From Mycobacterium gallinarum (GTDB taxonomy: Bacteria; Actinomycetota; Actinomycetes; Mycobacteriales; Mycobacteriaceae), in assembly GCF_010726765.1 (NCBI RefSeq), contig NZ_AP022601.1, forward strand, positions 5,890,001-5,954,000: a DNA stretch of 64,000 nt. Reading direction: 5' to 3'. Shown piece after piece: positions 40,001 to 50,316 of the stretch. The position numbers and the translations under genes are program-made. The notes beneath the pieces are model-generated. The model saw only the letters and a list, made by a program, of their open reading frames with translations, ran no database searches and had not been told where the DNA came from. The stretch's first letter is position 1. The number at the start of each line of letters is the position of its first letter.

Positions 40001-41887
40001 ATCACCGGAATCCCCTGGTTGAGCTCTTTGTCCCACCGCAGCCCATTCGCCGAGGCGTTCCGTTCCACCGGCACGACCACAACGGGTACGGGCACGCTCC
40101 ATGCGGAGCTCGCCGAGCTGGCCCCTGACGAGTGGCCCACTCGATTGCGGCGCTTGATCTCTGATCAGGTCAGCCTGATCCTGCGCCGCAGCGTCGACCC
40201 CGACCGGCCGCTCGCCGAGTACGGCGTCGACTCGCTAGGCGCCCTTGAGCTACGTACCCGCATCGAGACCGAAACCGGTATACGTATCACACCCAGAGAG
40301 GCCGCCTCCTCTTCCACCACTATCCGCGATTTGGCGGAGCTGCTGTGCGTAAAGCTGGCGGGTGCGCAAGCGGCACCCGTCAACGACCCGGCGTCTGATG
40401 GCGATGCGAGACCCGTGCCGGTGCCTGACAGCCCCGCGACAGAAACAGACTTCATCGGTGTCGAATCCTCGGCGGGTGCGCGGCCGGACAATCGGCTCGC
40501 GTTGGCGGACCACGCCTTTTATACGGCCCAGCGAGCCACCGGCCAAGAGCAAGTGATGCAGGTTGTGTGGGTTTACGAGCACCCCATCGATTTTGATGGG
40601 CTGAGGCGTTTCCACCGCAATCTCGGTCACGGCTTATTGGGGCGACGCATCGAGCGTTCGCCATTGCCGTTTGCCCGGCATCGATGGGTTGTGGACCGGG
40701 GGCCGTCGGACATCGATATTGCTGAATGCCCTCGGCCCCGTAGTGAACTCAGCGACTGGGCTGATGAACGATCGCAACTGACGACTGATCCAGAATCGGG
40801 ATCGGGTTGGCATCTGGGCGTGCTCCCTCTTGACGACGGCTCGACCGCGGTCAGCCTGGTGGTATCTCACTACCTTCTCGACGGTCTGGGGCTGGCCGTC
40901 GCGATCACCGATGCGGTCACGGGCCGTACCCGCGATCTCGGTCTCCCATTGCCGTGTTCACAGACCCGACTGCGAACGGCGGCCAAGGACGTTCGGCAAT
41001 TTGCGCAGGACGTACCCGAGGTCGCTCGAGCACTTGGCGCGGTGGTCGACCTTGTTCGTCGCCACCGCCGTGATCTTGTCGCGGCGGCAAGAGCAGCCCG
41101 ACACGACCGCCTGGATCATGTTCAACCATCCCCCCCGAAACCCGTAGGCGTGTGCGCAGACGATGGCGATGAGGCCATCGTCGTACCGGGCATCACGATC
41201 TACGTCGACGTGGATGAATGGGATGCTCGTGCGCAAGCTCTAGGCGGAACAAGCGACACTTTGCTCGCCGGATTGGCCGCGAAGTTCGCCGAGCACGTCG
41301 GGCGCCGCCGTGCGACCGATGGCGCTGTCACCCTGCAACTTCCCAGGAGCGACCGCGCCGAAGACGATACGCGCGCGCTCGCAGTGTCGTTCGCACCCGT
41401 TTGCATTGACCCGACACACGTCACAACAGATCTGCGTGACGTCCGCGCCGCGGTCGACCAAGCGCTGAGCACCCTGCGCCAGGCGCCGGATCCGTCGTTG
41501 CACAATGTGATGCCGCCGGCCGCAATCGGAATCGTCTGGCTAACGCAATTCGCGCCGAAGCGGGCGCTGGGTCGGCTGTCGGATTTGACGTTCGGAGACC
41601 CCAGTTTCCCGGTGTTCTGTTCCAACCTCGGAGACTTCGGAATGATGATGTGCCGTCTCGACGGCACCGACGCCGAGTACGTCACGACCCGGGGCGCCGG
41701 TAGTGTTACGCGCCGGTGGCTCGAGCGAGCGGGCGGCCTGATGCACCTGCAGTCGGGGCGTATCGGCAGCAAAGTCGGCATCAGCGTTGTCGCCTACCAA
41801 CCCGGGGCTCTGAACACAAAGCACGCTCTACGCGAACTGGCCGATAAGACTCTGTCTGAGTTCGACCTGACGGGCGAAATCGCTTAG
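34058..41887 (+). CDS. Type I highly reducing PKS fused to a C-terminal Pap-like acyltransferase
   Basis: 2609 residues. Order: KS (about 20-450), AT (550-860; GHSLGE Ser636), DH (905-1190; His942 in [10 protein letters not shown]), ER (1420-1720; GGVGQAA), KR (1765-1940; [15 protein letters not shown]), ACP (GVDSLGA, Ser2059), then a condensation/Pap-like domain (2150-2609; HYLLDG, His2271 and Asp2275). The KS Cys is replaced by Asp194 ([13 protein letters not shown]), while His329 and His365 remain, so normal condensation is doubtful; a decarboxylating or acyl-holding role is possible. Overall it resembles the mycocerosic-synthase/Pks5 class of lipid PKS. A divergent fadD probably supplies the starter. 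It is almost identical to the inverted pks at 41911-48238, except that the Pap domain occurs only here. Confidence 0.92.
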   Translation: MLGLRGAHSLASANSLPDTRAVTPVAVIGMACRLPGGIDCPERLWEALLRGDDLVTEVPPDRWDVEEYYDPEPGVPGRSVSKWGAFLDDVAGFDPEFFGISEREAIALDPQHRLLLENSWEAMEHAGLGPERMRESRTGVFVGLTHYDYQLVTAGFHAMEKPYGFQGNIFSMASGRIAYALGLRGPAVTVDTADSSGLTAVHMACRSLDVGESDMAFAGGAFVMLEPRKFLAGTANGQLSPTGRCHAFDIAADGYVCGEASAVVLLKRLPDALSDGDRILAVIRGTAANQDGHTVNISTPSLSAQTAVYREALQIAGVDPASVGMVEAHGTGTPVGDPSEYGSLTEVYGADSPCALGSVKTNLGHAQSAAGVLGLIKTVLALRHGVVPRNLHFTRLPDDLSRIDTDLFVPQETTSWPTNGHAPRRAAVSSYGLSGTNVHAIVEQAPESAVREDGSLGAPAAAQLFALSSTSAVELRRTAGRLADWVDAHADVALSDLGYTLARRRAHRPVRTAVMARSRAELCAALRQVADDEMPYQAAVGRDDRGPVWVFSGQGSQWAAMGAQLLATEPVFAATVGQAEPLIAAESGFSVTEAMSAPQMVTGIDRVQPTLFTMQVALAATLKAYGVRPGAVIGHSLGEVAAAVVAGALSLQDGVRVICRRSRLMSRIAGSGAMASVELPAKQILSEFTARRVKDVVVAVVASPGSTVISGAAHTLRELVSTWEQRGVMASEIVSDVAVHSPQVDPILDELKEALAELDPMTPEVPFYSATQFDPREQPVCDSRYWVDNLRRTVRFAAAVRAALEDGYRVFAELAAHPLLTHAVEQTAHSLDMPLAVLAGMRRGQDLAHGLSGFVGDLHSAGAAVDFSVLHPNGRLVDAPLPSWTHRRLWLTPDGAHSPTRGANTVSVHPLLGQHVRLQEEPERHVWQAEVGTVAQPWLGDHRVRDVAVFPAAAYCEMAVTAARTVLGDTCEIRDMCFEQALLLDRETTLRAWASAASNGVLDFTVETQDLDGKVCRASAVLHVTADEPPPARDMSSLVSAHPRRVDGTEVRNRLGQRGVQHGPAFSGLGVVHTGDGGGASVLAEVALPRDLRSQQEAFGIHPALLDACFQSVAAHPDIEALGTGALALPLGVRLRAYGGAQNAHFCYAKVTRADASGVEADLDVLDEHGTVLLAVQGLRLGTGESEDDHRDRVLNERLLTIEWRHRQSPAVPAANAGTWLLIGVAATSTAVTAALIDAMKSHGAQCTTMCWPSDDDGATKVAQLTNHLHIGGITGVVVVIGTSERDAAGASLSSGREYVQHLTRITRELSEMPGRPPRLYVVTCNAQTVVAGDVANLEQAGLRGLTRVIGVEHPHVRATQVDLDEGTDVELWARQLLSESDEDETAWRNGEWYTARLSPTPLRPDERRMTDASHEHDGMRLQIRAPGDLETLELVACERIPPGPGQIEVAITASSINFADVLVAFGRYPAFEGRLPELGTDFVGVVTAVGSDVGTHKVGDRVGGLCADGCWGTFVTCDADLAATVPAELSDGQAAAVTTAYATAYHGLHDLAHITGGDKVLIHSATGGVGQAAIAVARAAGAEIFATAGSHERRQMLRDMGIDHVYDSRSIEFAEAIRRDTHGYGVDIVLNSVAGAAQRAGIELLAFGGRFVEIGKRDIYGDTRLGLLPFRRNLAFYGLDLGLLSYVHPGRLRELLNTVYQLIADGTLPVLASTHYPLADAAAAIRIMSGAQHTGKLVLDVPREGHSRVIVAPAQVPVFRPDGAYIVSGGLGGLGLFVAEKMAADGCGRIVVSSRSQPSPEAMHAIERMRAKGADIEVECGDIADPETAARLVASATATGLAVRGVLHLAAVVEDATLSNITDELLERDWAPKVYGAWNLHTATIAQPLDWFCSFSSAAALVGSPGQGAYAAANSWLDAFTLWRRAQGLPATAIAWGAWGQIGRAAALAEGADVAIAPDEGFYALDALLRHNRAYTGYAPITGIPWLSSLSHRSPFAEAFRSTGTTTTGTGTLHAELAELAPDEWPTRLRRLISDQVSLILRRSVDPDRPLAEYGVDSLGALELRTRIETETGIRITPREAASSSTTIRDLAELLCVKLAGAQAAPVNDPASDGDARPVPVPDSPATETDFIGVESSAGARPDNRLALADHAFYTAQRATGQEQVMQVVWVYEHPIDFDGLRRFHRNLGHGLLGRRIERSPLPFARHRWVVDRGPSDIDIAECPRPRSELSDWADERSQLTTDPESGSGWHLGVLPLDDGSTAVSLVVSHYLLDGLGLAVAITDAVTGRTRDLGLPLPCSQTRLRTAAKDVRQFAQDVPEVARALGAVVDLVRRHRRDLVAAARAARHDRLDHVQPSPPKPVGVCADDGDEAIVVPGITIYVDVDEWDARAQALGGTSDTLLAGLAAKFAEHVGRRRATDGAVTLQLPRSDRAEDDTRALAVSFAPVCIDPTHVTTDLRDVRAAVDQALSTLRQAPDPSLHNVMPPAAIGIVWLTQFAPKRALGRLSDLTFGDPSFPVFCSNLGDFGMMMCRLDGTDAEYVTTRGAGSVTRRWLERAGGLMHLQSGRIGSKVGISVVAYQPGALNTKHALRELADKTLSEFDLTGEIA

Positions 41888-41910
41888 TTAGTCCATTCGA
41901 AGCCTCGCCC

Positions 41911-43032
41911 CTAGACGGCGTCGTCCGGAGCGAGCCTCTCGCACAGCAGCGCTGCCAAACCGCGGATAGTAGTGGTGGCGACATCGCTAGACGTGAGGCG
42001 GATCCCGGTTTCGCTCTCGATGCGGGTACGTAGCTCAAGGGCGCCTAGCGAGTCGACGCCGTACTCGGCGAGCGGCCGGTCGGGGTCGACGCTGCGGCGC
42101 AGGATCAGGCTGACCTGATCAGAGATCAAGCGCCGCAATCGAGTGGGCCACTCGTCAGGGGCCAGCTCGGCGAGCTCCGCATGGAGCGTGCCCGTACCCG
42201 TTGTGGTCGTGCCGGTGGAACGGAACGCCTCGGCGAATGGGCTGCGGTGGGACAAAGAGCTCAACCAGGGGATTCCGGTGATCGGTGCATAGCCGGTGTA
42301 GGCGCGGTTGTGGCGTAACAGCGCGTCGAGCGCGTAGAAGCCCTCGTCGGGTGCGATAGCAACATCGGCGCCCTCGGCCAGCGCGGCGGCGCGTCCGATC
42401 TGCCCCCAGGCACCCCAGGCGATCGCGGTGGCCGGCAGGCCCTGGGCACGGCGCCACAGGGTGAAGGCATCCAGCCAGCTGTTGGCCGCAGCGTAGGCGC
42501 CTTGCCCGGGTGAGCCCACTAGCGCGGCTGCCGAGGAGAACGAGCAGAACCAGTCCAACGGCTGGGCGATGGTGGCGGTGTGCAGATTCCAGGCACCGTA
42601 AACCTTTGGCGCCCAGTCACGCTCGAGGAGCTCATCGGTGATATTGCTCAGGGTGGCGTCCTCGACCACCGCTGCCAAATGCAGCACGCCGCGCACCGCA
42701 AGGCCGGTGGCGGTCGCTGAAGCCACCAACCGGGCCGCGGTTTCCGGATCGGCGATATCACCACATTCCACCTCGATGTCGGCACCCTTGGCGCGCATAC
42801 GCTCGATGGCATGCATCGCCTCCGGTGATGGCTGCGAGCGTGACGACACCACGATCCGCCCGCAACCGTCGGCGGCCATCTTCTCGGCCACAAACAGTCC
42901 CAGGCCCCCCAACCCGCCGCTGACGATGTAGGCGCCGTCGGGACGGAAGACGGGCACCTGCGCCGGGGCCACGATCACCCGACTGTGCCCCTCGCGCGGC
43001 ACATCGAGCACGAGTTTTCCGGTGTGCTGCAC
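41911..43032 (-). CDS. KR-ACP C-terminal part of the second PKS, separated by a frameshift
   Basis: A 373-residue open frame with the KR domain ([27 protein letters not shown]) and ACP (GVDSLGA), ending [14 protein letters not shown]. It continues the PKS whose first part is 42758-48238, but in a different frame after a 2-bp deletion. The same site creates a GTG (43030-43032) that could start an independent KR-ACP protein, beginning [11 protein letters not shown]. It is nearly identical to the matching part of the other pks up to the ACP end, where the last 30 residues differ and no Pap domain follows. It could be a real split subunit, a pseudogene part, or a consequence of a sequencing error. 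Confidence 0.75.
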   Translation of the reverse strand: MQHTGKLVLDVPREGHSRVIVAPAQVPVFRPDGAYIVSGGLGGLGLFVAEKMAADGCGRIVVSSRSQPSPEAMHAIERMRAKGADIEVECGDIADPETAARLVASATATGLAVRGVLHLAAVVEDATLSNITDELLERDWAPKVYGAWNLHTATIAQPLDWFCSFSSAAALVGSPGQGAYAAANSWLDAFTLWRRAQGLPATAIAWGAWGQIGRAAALAEGADVAIAPDEGFYALDALLRHNRAYTGYAPITGIPWLSSLSHRSPFAEAFRSTGTTTTGTGTLHAELAELAPDEWPTRLRRLISDQVSLILRRSVDPDRPLAEYGVDSLGALELRTRIESETGIRLTSSDVATTTIRGLAALLCERLAPDDAV

Positions 43033-46000
43033 CGCTCATGATCCGAATCGCCGCCGCGGCATCCGCTAGCGGGTAATGCGTACTCGCCAGCACCGGCAGT
43101 GTGCCGTCGGCGATGAGTTGATACACAGTATTCAGCAACTCACGCAGCCGTCCGGGATGAACGTAGGACAGCAGCCCGAGGTCGAGGCCGTAGAACGCGA
43201 GGTTGCGGCGGAATGGAAGTAATCCCAGCCGCGTATCGCCGTAGATGTCGCGTTTGCCGATTTCGACGAAACGTCCACCGAAGGCCAGCAATTCGATGCC
43301 CGCACGCTGGGCCGCACCGGCGACGGAATTCAGGACGATGTCAACGCCGTAACCGTGTGTATCCCGGCGTATCGCCTCGGCGAATTCGATACTGCGCGAA
43401 TCGTAGACATGGTCTATGCCCATGTCGCGCAACATCTGGCGACGCTCGTGGCTGCCTGCGGTCGCGAAGATCTCGGCCCCAGCGGCGCGGGCGACGGCGA
43501 TCGCTGCCTGCCCCACGCCACCGGTTGCCGAGTGAATCAACACCTTGTCGCCGCCGGTGATGTGCGCCAGATCGTGAAGACCGTGATAGGCGGTCGCATA
43601 CGCGGTGGTCACCGCGGCAGCCTGGCCGTCGGACAATTCAGCAGGGACTGTCGCAGCCAGATCGGCGTCGCAGGTGACAAACGTGCCCCAACACCCGTCA
43701 GCGCACAGGCCCCCAACACGGTCGCCCACCTTATGGGTACCCACGTCGGACCCGACTGCGGTGACCACGCCGACGAAATCAGTGCCCAGCTCGGGTAGCC
43801 TTCCCTCGAAGGCGGGGTAGCGTCCGAAGGCGACCAGTACGTCTGCGAAGTTGATGCTCGACGCGGTGATCGCGACTTCGATCTGTCCTGGGCCGGGCGG
43901 AATACGCTCGCAGGCAACGAGTTCCAATGTCTCCAAGTCGCCGGGAGCGCGGATCTGTAGACGCATTCCATCGTGCTCATGGCTGGCGTCGGTCATGCGT
44001 CGCTCGTCGGGGCGCAGCGGCGTGGGAGACAAGCGCGCGGTATACCATTCACCGTTTCGCCAGGCCGTCTCATCCTCGTCGGACTCGCTGAGCAGCTGCC
44101 GCGCCCACAGCTCGACATCAGTGCCTTCATCCAGATCGACCTGGGTGGCGCGCACATGCGGATGCTCAACCCCGATCACCCGTGTCAAACCCCGCAACCC
44201 GGCCTGCTCCAAGTTCGCCACGTCACCCGCAACCACGGTCTGAGCATTACAGGTCACGACATACAGATGAGGCCATCCGGCAGGCATCTCGGACAACTCG
44301 CGAGTGATGTGCGACAGCAGCTTTACGTACTCTCGTCCCAGTTGCGGCATTGGGTCGGTCGCATCGCCGCTGCTGCGCCCCGTCAGGACGACCGCTCGGC
44401 TGAATGTGCCTGCGCGCAGATGATCGCGAAGTCCCGCCGCTTTTGTGGTGGCATCGGCATGCGCTGGCCACGCAAAAGTTGTGCACTGTGCGCCATGCCG
44501 TTTGAGGACATCGGCCAAAACCGTAGTGGCCACATCTATGTCGACAGCGTTGATCAGCAGCCAGTTACCGGAATCAGCCTGCGCGGGATCAGGCGATTGT
44601 CGGTGCCGCCATTCGATGGTGAGTAGCCGCTCGTTCAGTACTCGATCTCTGTGGTCATCTTCGGATTCGCCGGTGCCCAAGCGCAGCCCTTGTACCGCGA
44701 GCAGAACCGTTCCGTGCTCGTCGAGCACATCGAGGTCGGCCTCCACCCCAGACGCATCGGCCCTGGTCACCTTTGCATAGCAGAAGTGCGCGTTCTGGGC
44801 ACCACCGTAGGCACGCAGCCGCCGCACACCCAAGGGCAAGGCCAGCGCCCCGGTGCCCAAAGCCTCGATGTCGGGATGAGCCGCAACGGACTGAAAACAC
44901 GCATCCAGCAGAGCCGGATGGATACCGAAAGCTTCCTGTTGTGAGCGAAGATCTCGCGGTAACGCCACCTCGGCCAACACGGATGCACCACCCCCGTCGC
45001 CCGTATGCACCACACGCAGCCCGCTGAAAGCCGGACCGTGTTGAACACCACGCTGGCCCAATCGGTTACGCACCTCGGTGCCGTCGACACGACGCGGGTG
45101 CGCAGAAACCAGCGAAGACATGTCGCGGGCAGGGGGCGGCTCATCCGCTGTGACGTGCAAGACCGCGGACGCTCGGCATACCTTCCCGTCGAGGTCCTGT
45201 GTCTCAACTGTGAAATCGAGGACGCCAGGCGATACCACCACCGCCGCGGCGTCAACCGTGATCTGCTCATCCAGCAGAAGCGGCCGTTCAAAGTGGATGT
45301 CGCGGATCTCGCAGGTGTCGCCGAGGACGGTACGTGCGGCCGTCACGGCCATTTCGCAGTAGGCCGCCGCGGGAAACACCGCCACATCGCGGACCCGGTG
45401 ATCGCCCAGCCAGGGCTGGGCAACGGTGCCGACCTCGGCTTGCCACACATGGCGCTCTGGTTCTTCCTGCAAGCGCACATGCTGACCCAACAGCGGGTGC
45501 ACCGACACCGTATTTGCACCGCGTGTTGGTGAGTGCGCACCGTCGGGGGTCAACCACAGCCGACGGTGTGTCCAGCTCGGCAGCGGGGCATCCACCAGGC
45601 GCCCGTTCGGGTGGAGTACAGAGAAATCGACCGCGGCCCCCGCACTGTGCAGATCCCCCACGAAGCCGCTCAGACCGTGCGCCAGGTCCTGCCCACGACG
45701 CATGCCGGCGAGAACGGCCAACGGCATGTCAAGGCTGTGTGCGGTTTGCTCCACAGCGTGGGTGAGCAACGGGTGCGCCGCCAGCTCCGCGAACACCCGA
45801 TAGCCGTCTTCCAACGCCGCCCGCACCGCCGCGGCGAACCGCACCGTCCGACGCAGATTGTCCACCCAATACCTGCTGTCGCACACCGGCTGTTCACGCG
45901 GGTCGAATTGGGTCGCTGAGTAGAACGGCACCTCCGGAGTCATCGGATCCAGCTCTGCCAACGCCTCTTTCAGCTCATCGAGAATCGGATCGACCTGCGG

Positions 46001-48238
46001 CGAATGCACGGCCACATCGCTGACGATCTCACTGGCCATCACGCCCCGCTGCTCCCATGTTGAGACCAGCTCGCGAAGTGTGTGAGCAGCCCCGCTGATC
46101 ACCGTGGATCCCGGTGAGGCCACGACCGCCACCACCACATCTTTCACGCGGCGCGCGGTGAATTCTGAAAGTATTTGTTTGGCAGGTAATTCCACCGATG
46201 CCATCGCTCCCGAACCCGCGATACGTGACATCAGCCGCGAACGCCGGCAGATCACCCGCACCCCATCTTGCAGCGACAACGCACCCGCGACCACCGCCGC
46301 GGCGACCTCACCCAGCGAATGCCCGATGACCGCGCCAGGACGCACCCCGTAAGCCTTGAGGGTTGCCGCCAGCGCGACCTGCATGGTGAACAGAGTCGGC
46401 TGAACCCGGTCGATACCGGTCACCATCTGTGGTGCTGACATCGCCTCGGTCACCGAGAACCCCGACTCAGCGGCGATCAGTGGTTCGGCCTGCCCCACCG
46501 TGGCCGCAAACACCGGTTCGGTGGCCAACAGTTGCGCGCCCATCGCTGCCCACTGCGATCCCTGTCCAGAAAACACCCACACCGGACCCCGGTCATCACG
46601 GCCCACCGCCGCCTGATAAGGCATCTCGTCATCGGCGACCTGCCGCAACGCCGCGCAAAGCTCGGCCCGGCTGCGCGCCATGACAGCGGTGCGCACCGGC
46701 CGATGCGCACGCCGGCGAGCCAAGGTGTAACCCAGATCCGACAACGCCACATCGGCATGGGCGTCGACCCAATCAGCCAACCGGCCAGCAGTGCGCCGCA
46801 ACTCCACAGCAGAGGTCGACGACAGCGCAAACAACTGTGCAGCCGCCGGTGCGCCCAACGAACCATCCTCGCGCACAGCAGATTCCGGCGCCTGCTCCAC
46901 AATCGCATGAACATTGGTACCCGACAACCCATACGACGACACCGCCGCACGACGCGGACATTCGACTTGCGGCCATGCTGTGATCTCGTGTGGCACCGAG
47001 AGTTTGGTGTCGGTGCGGGCGAGCTGATCGGGCAGGCGGGTGAAGTGCAGGTTTGGCGGGATCGCGGCACGCTGCAAAGCGAGAACCGCTTTCACCAGCC
47101 CTAGAGTTCCAGATGCTGACTGGGTATGGCCGAGGTTGGTTTTCACCGAAGTGAGAGCGCAAGGAGCCTCGACGCCATATACCTCTGTCAAGCTTGTGTA
47201 CTCGATTGCGTCGCCCTCGGGGCTTCCGGTGCCGTGTGCTTCGACCATGCCAACGCTAGCGGGGTCTACACCTGCGATCTGCAAGGCTTCCCGGTATACC
47301 GCGGTCTGCGCGCTCAGCGACGGCGTCGAGATATTCACCGTATGGCCGTCTTGGTTGGCTGCGGTGCCGCGTATCACCGCCAGGATGCGGTCACCGTCGC
47401 TGAGCGCGTCGGGCAAGCGCTTGAGCAACACCACCGCACTAGCTTCACCACATACGTACCCGTCCGCCGCAATGTCGAAGGCATGACAGCGACCCGTGGG
47501 AGATAGCTGGCCGTTCGCCGTCCCCGCAAGGAACTTTCGCGGTTCCAGCATCACGAACGCGCCGCCGGCGAACGCCATGTCGCTCTCCCCCACATCGAGG
47601 CTGCGGCACGCCATATGCACCGCAGTCAGGCCGGAAGAATCGGCGGTGTCAACGGTCACCGCCGGGCCACGAAGCCCCAGGGCGTAGGCGATCCGACCGG
47701 ACGCCATGCTGAACAAATTGTCTTGAAAGCCGTACGGCCCCTCCATTTCAGGGGAGTCGGCCGTGACGAGTTGGTAATCGTAGTGAGTCAGTCCCACGAA
47801 CACACCGGTGCGCGATTCGCGCATCCGCTCGGGACCGAGGCCGGCGTGCTCCATGGCCTCCCAGGAGTTCTCCAACAACAGCCGATGCTGCGGATCAAGC
47901 GCGATCGCCTCCCGCTCACTGATCCCGAAGAACTCCGGATCGAAGCCGGCAACATCATCGAGAAACGCCCCCCACTTCGACACCGACCGACCAGGCACCC
48001 CAGGCTCGGGATCGTAATACTCCTCGACGTCCCAACGATCTGGCGGAACCTCGGTCACCAGGTCATCGCCACGAAGCAACGCCTCCCACAACCGCTCCGG
48101 GCAATCGATACCCCCAGGAAGTCGACACGCCATACCAATGACAGCAACCGGAGTGACGGCTGTGCTGCTCGTACTGGCTGACGACTTCGCCGAGGCTGAA
48201 CGGTGAGTTCGATCATCGATTGCGCCAGATGAATCCAT
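42758..48238 (-). CDS. Type I PKS (KS-AT-DH-ER part), second copy, frameshifted before KR
   Basis: 1826-residue frame from the ATG at 48238, which has a strong ribosome site (GAGGAG). Domains are KS, AT, DH and ER as in the left pks. The KS active site is again Asp (Asp200, codon 47639-47641). Intact sequence ends near 43032, where GCGC of the left copy is GC; after that the frame is nonsense to 42758, while the true KR-ACP is read from 43032 to 41911. Divergent patches against the left copy lie in the KS C-terminus (about 46955-47240), the DH start and the DH-ER linker. Unlike the left copy it has a Shine-Dalgarno, so the two are probably regulated differently. It converges tail to tail with the other pks, 23 bp apart. 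Confidence 0.88.
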   Translation of the reverse strand: MDSSGAIDDRTHRSASAKSSASTSSTAVTPVAVIGMACRLPGGIDCPERLWEALLRGDDLVTEVPPDRWDVEEYYDPEPGVPGRSVSKWGAFLDDVAGFDPEFFGISEREAIALDPQHRLLLENSWEAMEHAGLGPERMRESRTGVFVGLTHYDYQLVTADSPEMEGPYGFQDNLFSMASGRIAYALGLRGPAVTVDTADSSGLTAVHMACRSLDVGESDMAFAGGAFVMLEPRKFLAGTANGQLSPTGRCHAFDIAADGYVCGEASAVVLLKRLPDALSDGDRILAVIRGTAANQDGHTVNISTPSLSAQTAVYREALQIAGVDPASVGMVEAHGTGSPEGDAIEYTSLTEVYGVEAPCALTSVKTNLGHTQSASGTLGLVKAVLALQRAAIPPNLHFTRLPDQLARTDTKLSVPHEITAWPQVECPRRAAVSSYGLSGTNVHAIVEQAPESAVREDGSLGAPAAAQLFALSSTSAVELRRTAGRLADWVDAHADVALSDLGYTLARRRAHRPVRTAVMARSRAELCAALRQVADDEMPYQAAVGRDDRGPVWVFSGQGSQWAAMGAQLLATEPVFAATVGQAEPLIAAESGFSVTEAMSAPQMVTGIDRVQPTLFTMQVALAATLKAYGVRPGAVIGHSLGEVAAAVVAGALSLQDGVRVICRRSRLMSRIAGSGAMASVELPAKQILSEFTARRVKDVVVAVVASPGSTVISGAAHTLRELVSTWEQRGVMASEIVSDVAVHSPQVDPILDELKEALAELDPMTPEVPFYSATQFDPREQPVCDSRYWVDNLRRTVRFAAAVRAALEDGYRVFAELAAHPLLTHAVEQTAHSLDMPLAVLAGMRRGQDLAHGLSGFVGDLHSAGAAVDFSVLHPNGRLVDAPLPSWTHRRLWLTPDGAHSPTRGANTVSVHPLLGQHVRLQEEPERHVWQAEVGTVAQPWLGDHRVRDVAVFPAAAYCEMAVTAARTVLGDTCEIRDIHFERPLLLDEQITVDAAAVVVSPGVLDFTVETQDLDGKVCRASAVLHVTADEPPPARDMSSLVSAHPRRVDGTEVRNRLGQRGVQHGPAFSGLRVVHTGDGGGASVLAEVALPRDLRSQQEAFGIHPALLDACFQSVAAHPDIEALGTGALALPLGVRRLRAYGGAQNAHFCYAKVTRADASGVEADLDVLDEHGTVLLAVQGLRLGTGESEDDHRDRVLNERLLTIEWRHRQSPDPAQADSGNWLLINAVDIDVATTVLADVLKRHGAQCTTFAWPAHADATTKAAGLRDHLRAGTFSRAVVLTGRSSGDATDPMPQLGREYVKLLSHITRELSEMPAGWPHLYVVTCNAQTVVAGDVANLEQAGLRGLTRVIGVEHPHVRATQVDLDEGTDVELWARQLLSESDEDETAWRNGEWYTARLSPTPLRPDERRMTDASHEHDGMRLQIRAPGDLETLELVACERIPPGPGQIEVAITASSINFADVLVAFGRYPAFEGRLPELGTDFVGVVTAVGSDVGTHKVGDRVGGLCADGCWGTFVTCDADLAATVPAELSDGQAAAVTTAYATAYHGLHDLAHITGGDKVLIHSATGGVGQAAIAVARAAGAEIFATAGSHERRQMLRDMGIDHVYDSRSIEFAEAIRRDTHGYGVDIVLNSVAGAAQRAGIELLAFGGRFVEIGKRDIYGDTRLGLLPFRRNLAFYGLDLGLLSYVHPGRLRELLNTVYQLIADGTLPVLASTHYPLADAAAAIRIMSGAAHRKTRARCAARGAQSGDRGPGAGARLPSRRRLHRQRRVGGPGTVCGREDGRRRLRADRGVVTLAAITGGDACHRAYARQGCRHRGGMW

Positions 48239-48507
48239 TGCATCTCCTCACAGCAACGTCAAGTTCGCGCCATCGGTTGCTTGACTCACGACGTGGCGTT
48301 GCGCCCAACCGCGGGACCGCCTAGGTCTCCGTCATTTGGTGCCCACCGTATCAGGGCTTACTGGCACGTCACGAGGGTCGGGTGGTATCGGCGAAGCCGC
48401 CATTTACGCATGGATGGCATCCGGAGCTGCGCTGGCCGTTATCTAATCGTGACTTTGCTGCGCGCGCTGGACAAGCCTGTTCATCGACGTTTGCGGGTGG
48501 TTGACGT

Positions 48508-48519
48508 TAACCTCAGGCG
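48508..48519 (+). promoter_or_regulatory. Candidate -10 element of fadD copy 2 (leaderless)
   Basis: TAACCT (48508-48513) lies six bases before the GTG at 48520. The 16-17 bases upstream of both fadD genes are conserved (GACG followed by TAACCTCAGGCG), while the remainder of the 281-bp intergenic region is unlike that of copy 1. Confidence 0.4.
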
Positions 48520-50259
48520 GTGGTTGAAACGTCCCTCCCGGATCTGCTGCGCGAACACGCCAGTCTTCAGCCGGATGAGATCGCATTCACGTTCGTCGAT
48601 TATGAGCAGGATTGGGCCGGCGTTCCCGAACGAGTGACATGGCCGCAGCTGTATCGGCGAGTGCGCAACGTTGCCCGTGAGCTTCGAGGCTGTGCAGCAC
48701 CTGGTGATCGTGCGGTGATATTGGCCCCGCAGGGACTGGATTACATCCTGGCGTTCCTGGGGGCGTTACAGGCCGGGATCGTCGCGGTGCCGCTGTCGGT
48801 CCCGCTGGGCGGCGCCAGCGATGAGCGCGTCGATTCGGTGCTGCGCGATGCGTCACCCACGGCGGTTCTCACCACGTCCGCAGTCGTGGATCACGTCGTC
48901 CCACACGTCACCGCGCAGCCGTTGGAGCCGCGACCCTCGATCATCGAGATCGATTCGTTGGAACTGGACGCTCCGGTGCGAGCTGAGGACCCGGGCGATA
49001 TCCAACAGACGACCGCGTATCTGCAATACACATCGGGATCCACCCGCCAACCCGCCGGCGTGATGATCTCCTATACCAACCTTCAGGCGAACTTCGAGCA
49101 ATTGATGGCGGGTTATTTCGCGCACCGAGACGGTATTGCACCCTTCGACAGCACCATCGTGTCGTGGCTGCCCTTTTATCACGATATGGGTTTGGTTCTG
49201 GGAGTATGCGCACCGATTTTGGGCGGATACAGCGCTGTGCTCACCAGTCCGGTGGCTTTCCTGCAGCGCCCGGCCCGGTGGATGCAGTTGCTGGCCACCA
49301 ACACTCACGCATTCTCGGCGGCGCCGAATTTCGCGTTCGAACTCGCCGCACGAAAGACCTCAGACGAGGACATGACCGGACTCGATCTGGGCAACGTGGA
49401 AACCATTCTCAGCGGAAGCGAACGCGTACACCCGGCCACACTGCAACGCTTCACCGAGCGGTTCGCCCGGTTCAACCTCCACGACTGGGTGGTCCGACCC
49501 TCATACGGACTTGCCGAATCCACCGTCTACGCCGCGACCAGCCGAGCGGGCCAAGCCCCCACCATCGTGGACTTCGAAACCGACAAACTCGCCGCAGGTC
49601 AGGCCAAACGCTGCACCAACGGCGGCGGCACACCACTGATCAGCTATCCGCTCACCCCATCGCCCACGGTGCGCATCGTCGATCCCGACACCCACACCGA
49701 ATGCCCGCCGGCCACCACCGGCGAGATCTGGGTGCACGGCGACAACGTCGCGTTGGGCTATTGGCACAAACCAGAAGAGACCCAACGCACCTTCGGCGCC
49801 ACCCTGATCAACCCGTCAGCAGGCACCCCGGCCGGACCGTGGCTGCGGACCGGGGATCTGGGCTTTGTCACCGAAGGAGACCTGTTCATCGTCGGCCGCA
49901 TCAAAGACCTGTTGATCGTCTACGGGCGCAACCACTCTCCTGATGACATCGAAGCCACGATTCAGGAAATATCAGGCGGCCGGGTCGCCGCCATCGCGGT
50001 ACCCGACAACGAAATCGAACAACTCGTCGTCATCGCCGAAGTCAAACGACGCGGCGACTCCGGCAACGAGGTGATGCACAAATTCGACACCCTCAAACGT
50101 GAAATCACCTCAGCGATCTCCCATACCCACGACCTCGCCGTCGCCGACGTAGTGCTGGTATCACCCGGCTCAATACCCATCACCACAAGCGGCAAAATAC
50201 GACGAGCAACATGCATCGACCACTACCGAACCGGCCAATTCACCCGCCAAGACGCGTAA
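48520..50259 (+). CDS. FadD-type fatty acyl-AMP ligase (copy 2)
   Basis: 579 residues with the same motifs as copy 1 ([52 protein letters not shown]). Identical to copy 1 except the extreme N-terminus ([13 protein letters not shown] against [13 protein letters not shown]) and about residues 188-236 ([22 protein letters not shown] against [22 protein letters not shown], and ILGGYSA against ALLGLPA). The variable patch flanks the WLPFYHDMG motif in the region lining the fatty-acid tunnel of this enzyme class, so the two may prefer different chains. It is divergent from the second pks, its likely partner. Confidence 0.93.
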   Translation: MVETSLPDLLREHASLQPDEIAFTFVDYEQDWAGVPERVTWPQLYRRVRNVARELRGCAAPGDRAVILAPQGLDYILAFLGALQAGIVAVPLSVPLGGASDERVDSVLRDASPTAVLTTSAVVDHVVPHVTAQPLEPRPSIIEIDSLELDAPVRAEDPGDIQQTTAYLQYTSGSTRQPAGVMISYTNLQANFEQLMAGYFAHRDGIAPFDSTIVSWLPFYHDMGLVLGVCAPILGGYSAVLTSPVAFLQRPARWMQLLATNTHAFSAAPNFAFELAARKTSDEDMTGLDLGNVETILSGSERVHPATLQRFTERFARFNLHDWVVRPSYGLAESTVYAATSRAGQAPTIVDFETDKLAAGQAKRCTNGGGTPLISYPLTPSPTVRIVDPDTHTECPPATTGEIWVHGDNVALGYWHKPEETQRTFGATLINPSAGTPAGPWLRTGDLGFVTEGDLFIVGRIKDLLIVYGRNHSPDDIEATIQEISGGRVAAIAVPDNEIEQLVVIAEVKRRGDSGNEVMHKFDTLKREITSAISHTHDLAVADVVLVSPGSIPITTSGKIRRATCIDHYRTGQFTRQDA

Positions 50260-50316
50260 GTAGCACCGCGAGTAAAGGTTTCGCCGACAGAGCGCCTGCG
50301 ATGGCGTTGTCGACTC

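Larger units (their letters stand above)
32154..40285 (+). repeat. Left arm of giant fadD-pks inverted repeat (mosaic identity)
   Basis: This arm matches 41975-50256 in inverted orientation. Long blocks are identical at nucleotide level (for example 32974-33033 against 49381-49440, and 38041-38100 against about 44200-44259). They are broken by divergent patches (approximately 33165-33330, 33850-34115 including the intergenic region, 34521-34553, 35051-35326, 36982-37060, 37688-38010). Confidence 0.9.
41975..50256 (-). repeat. Right arm of giant fadD-pks inverted repeat (mosaic identity)
   Basis: Inverted partner of 32154-40285. The arms are separated by roughly 1.7 kb, mostly the Pap domain of the left pks. 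Right-arm-specific changes include GCGC to GC at about 43030 and an extra CGG codon at about 44817-44825. Confidence 0.9.

Noticed and set aside
32151..50259. The inverted repeat as a composite transposon
   Set aside because: No transposase, terminal repeats or target duplication at the outer ends; the repeats are ordinary genes with distinct intergenic DNA.
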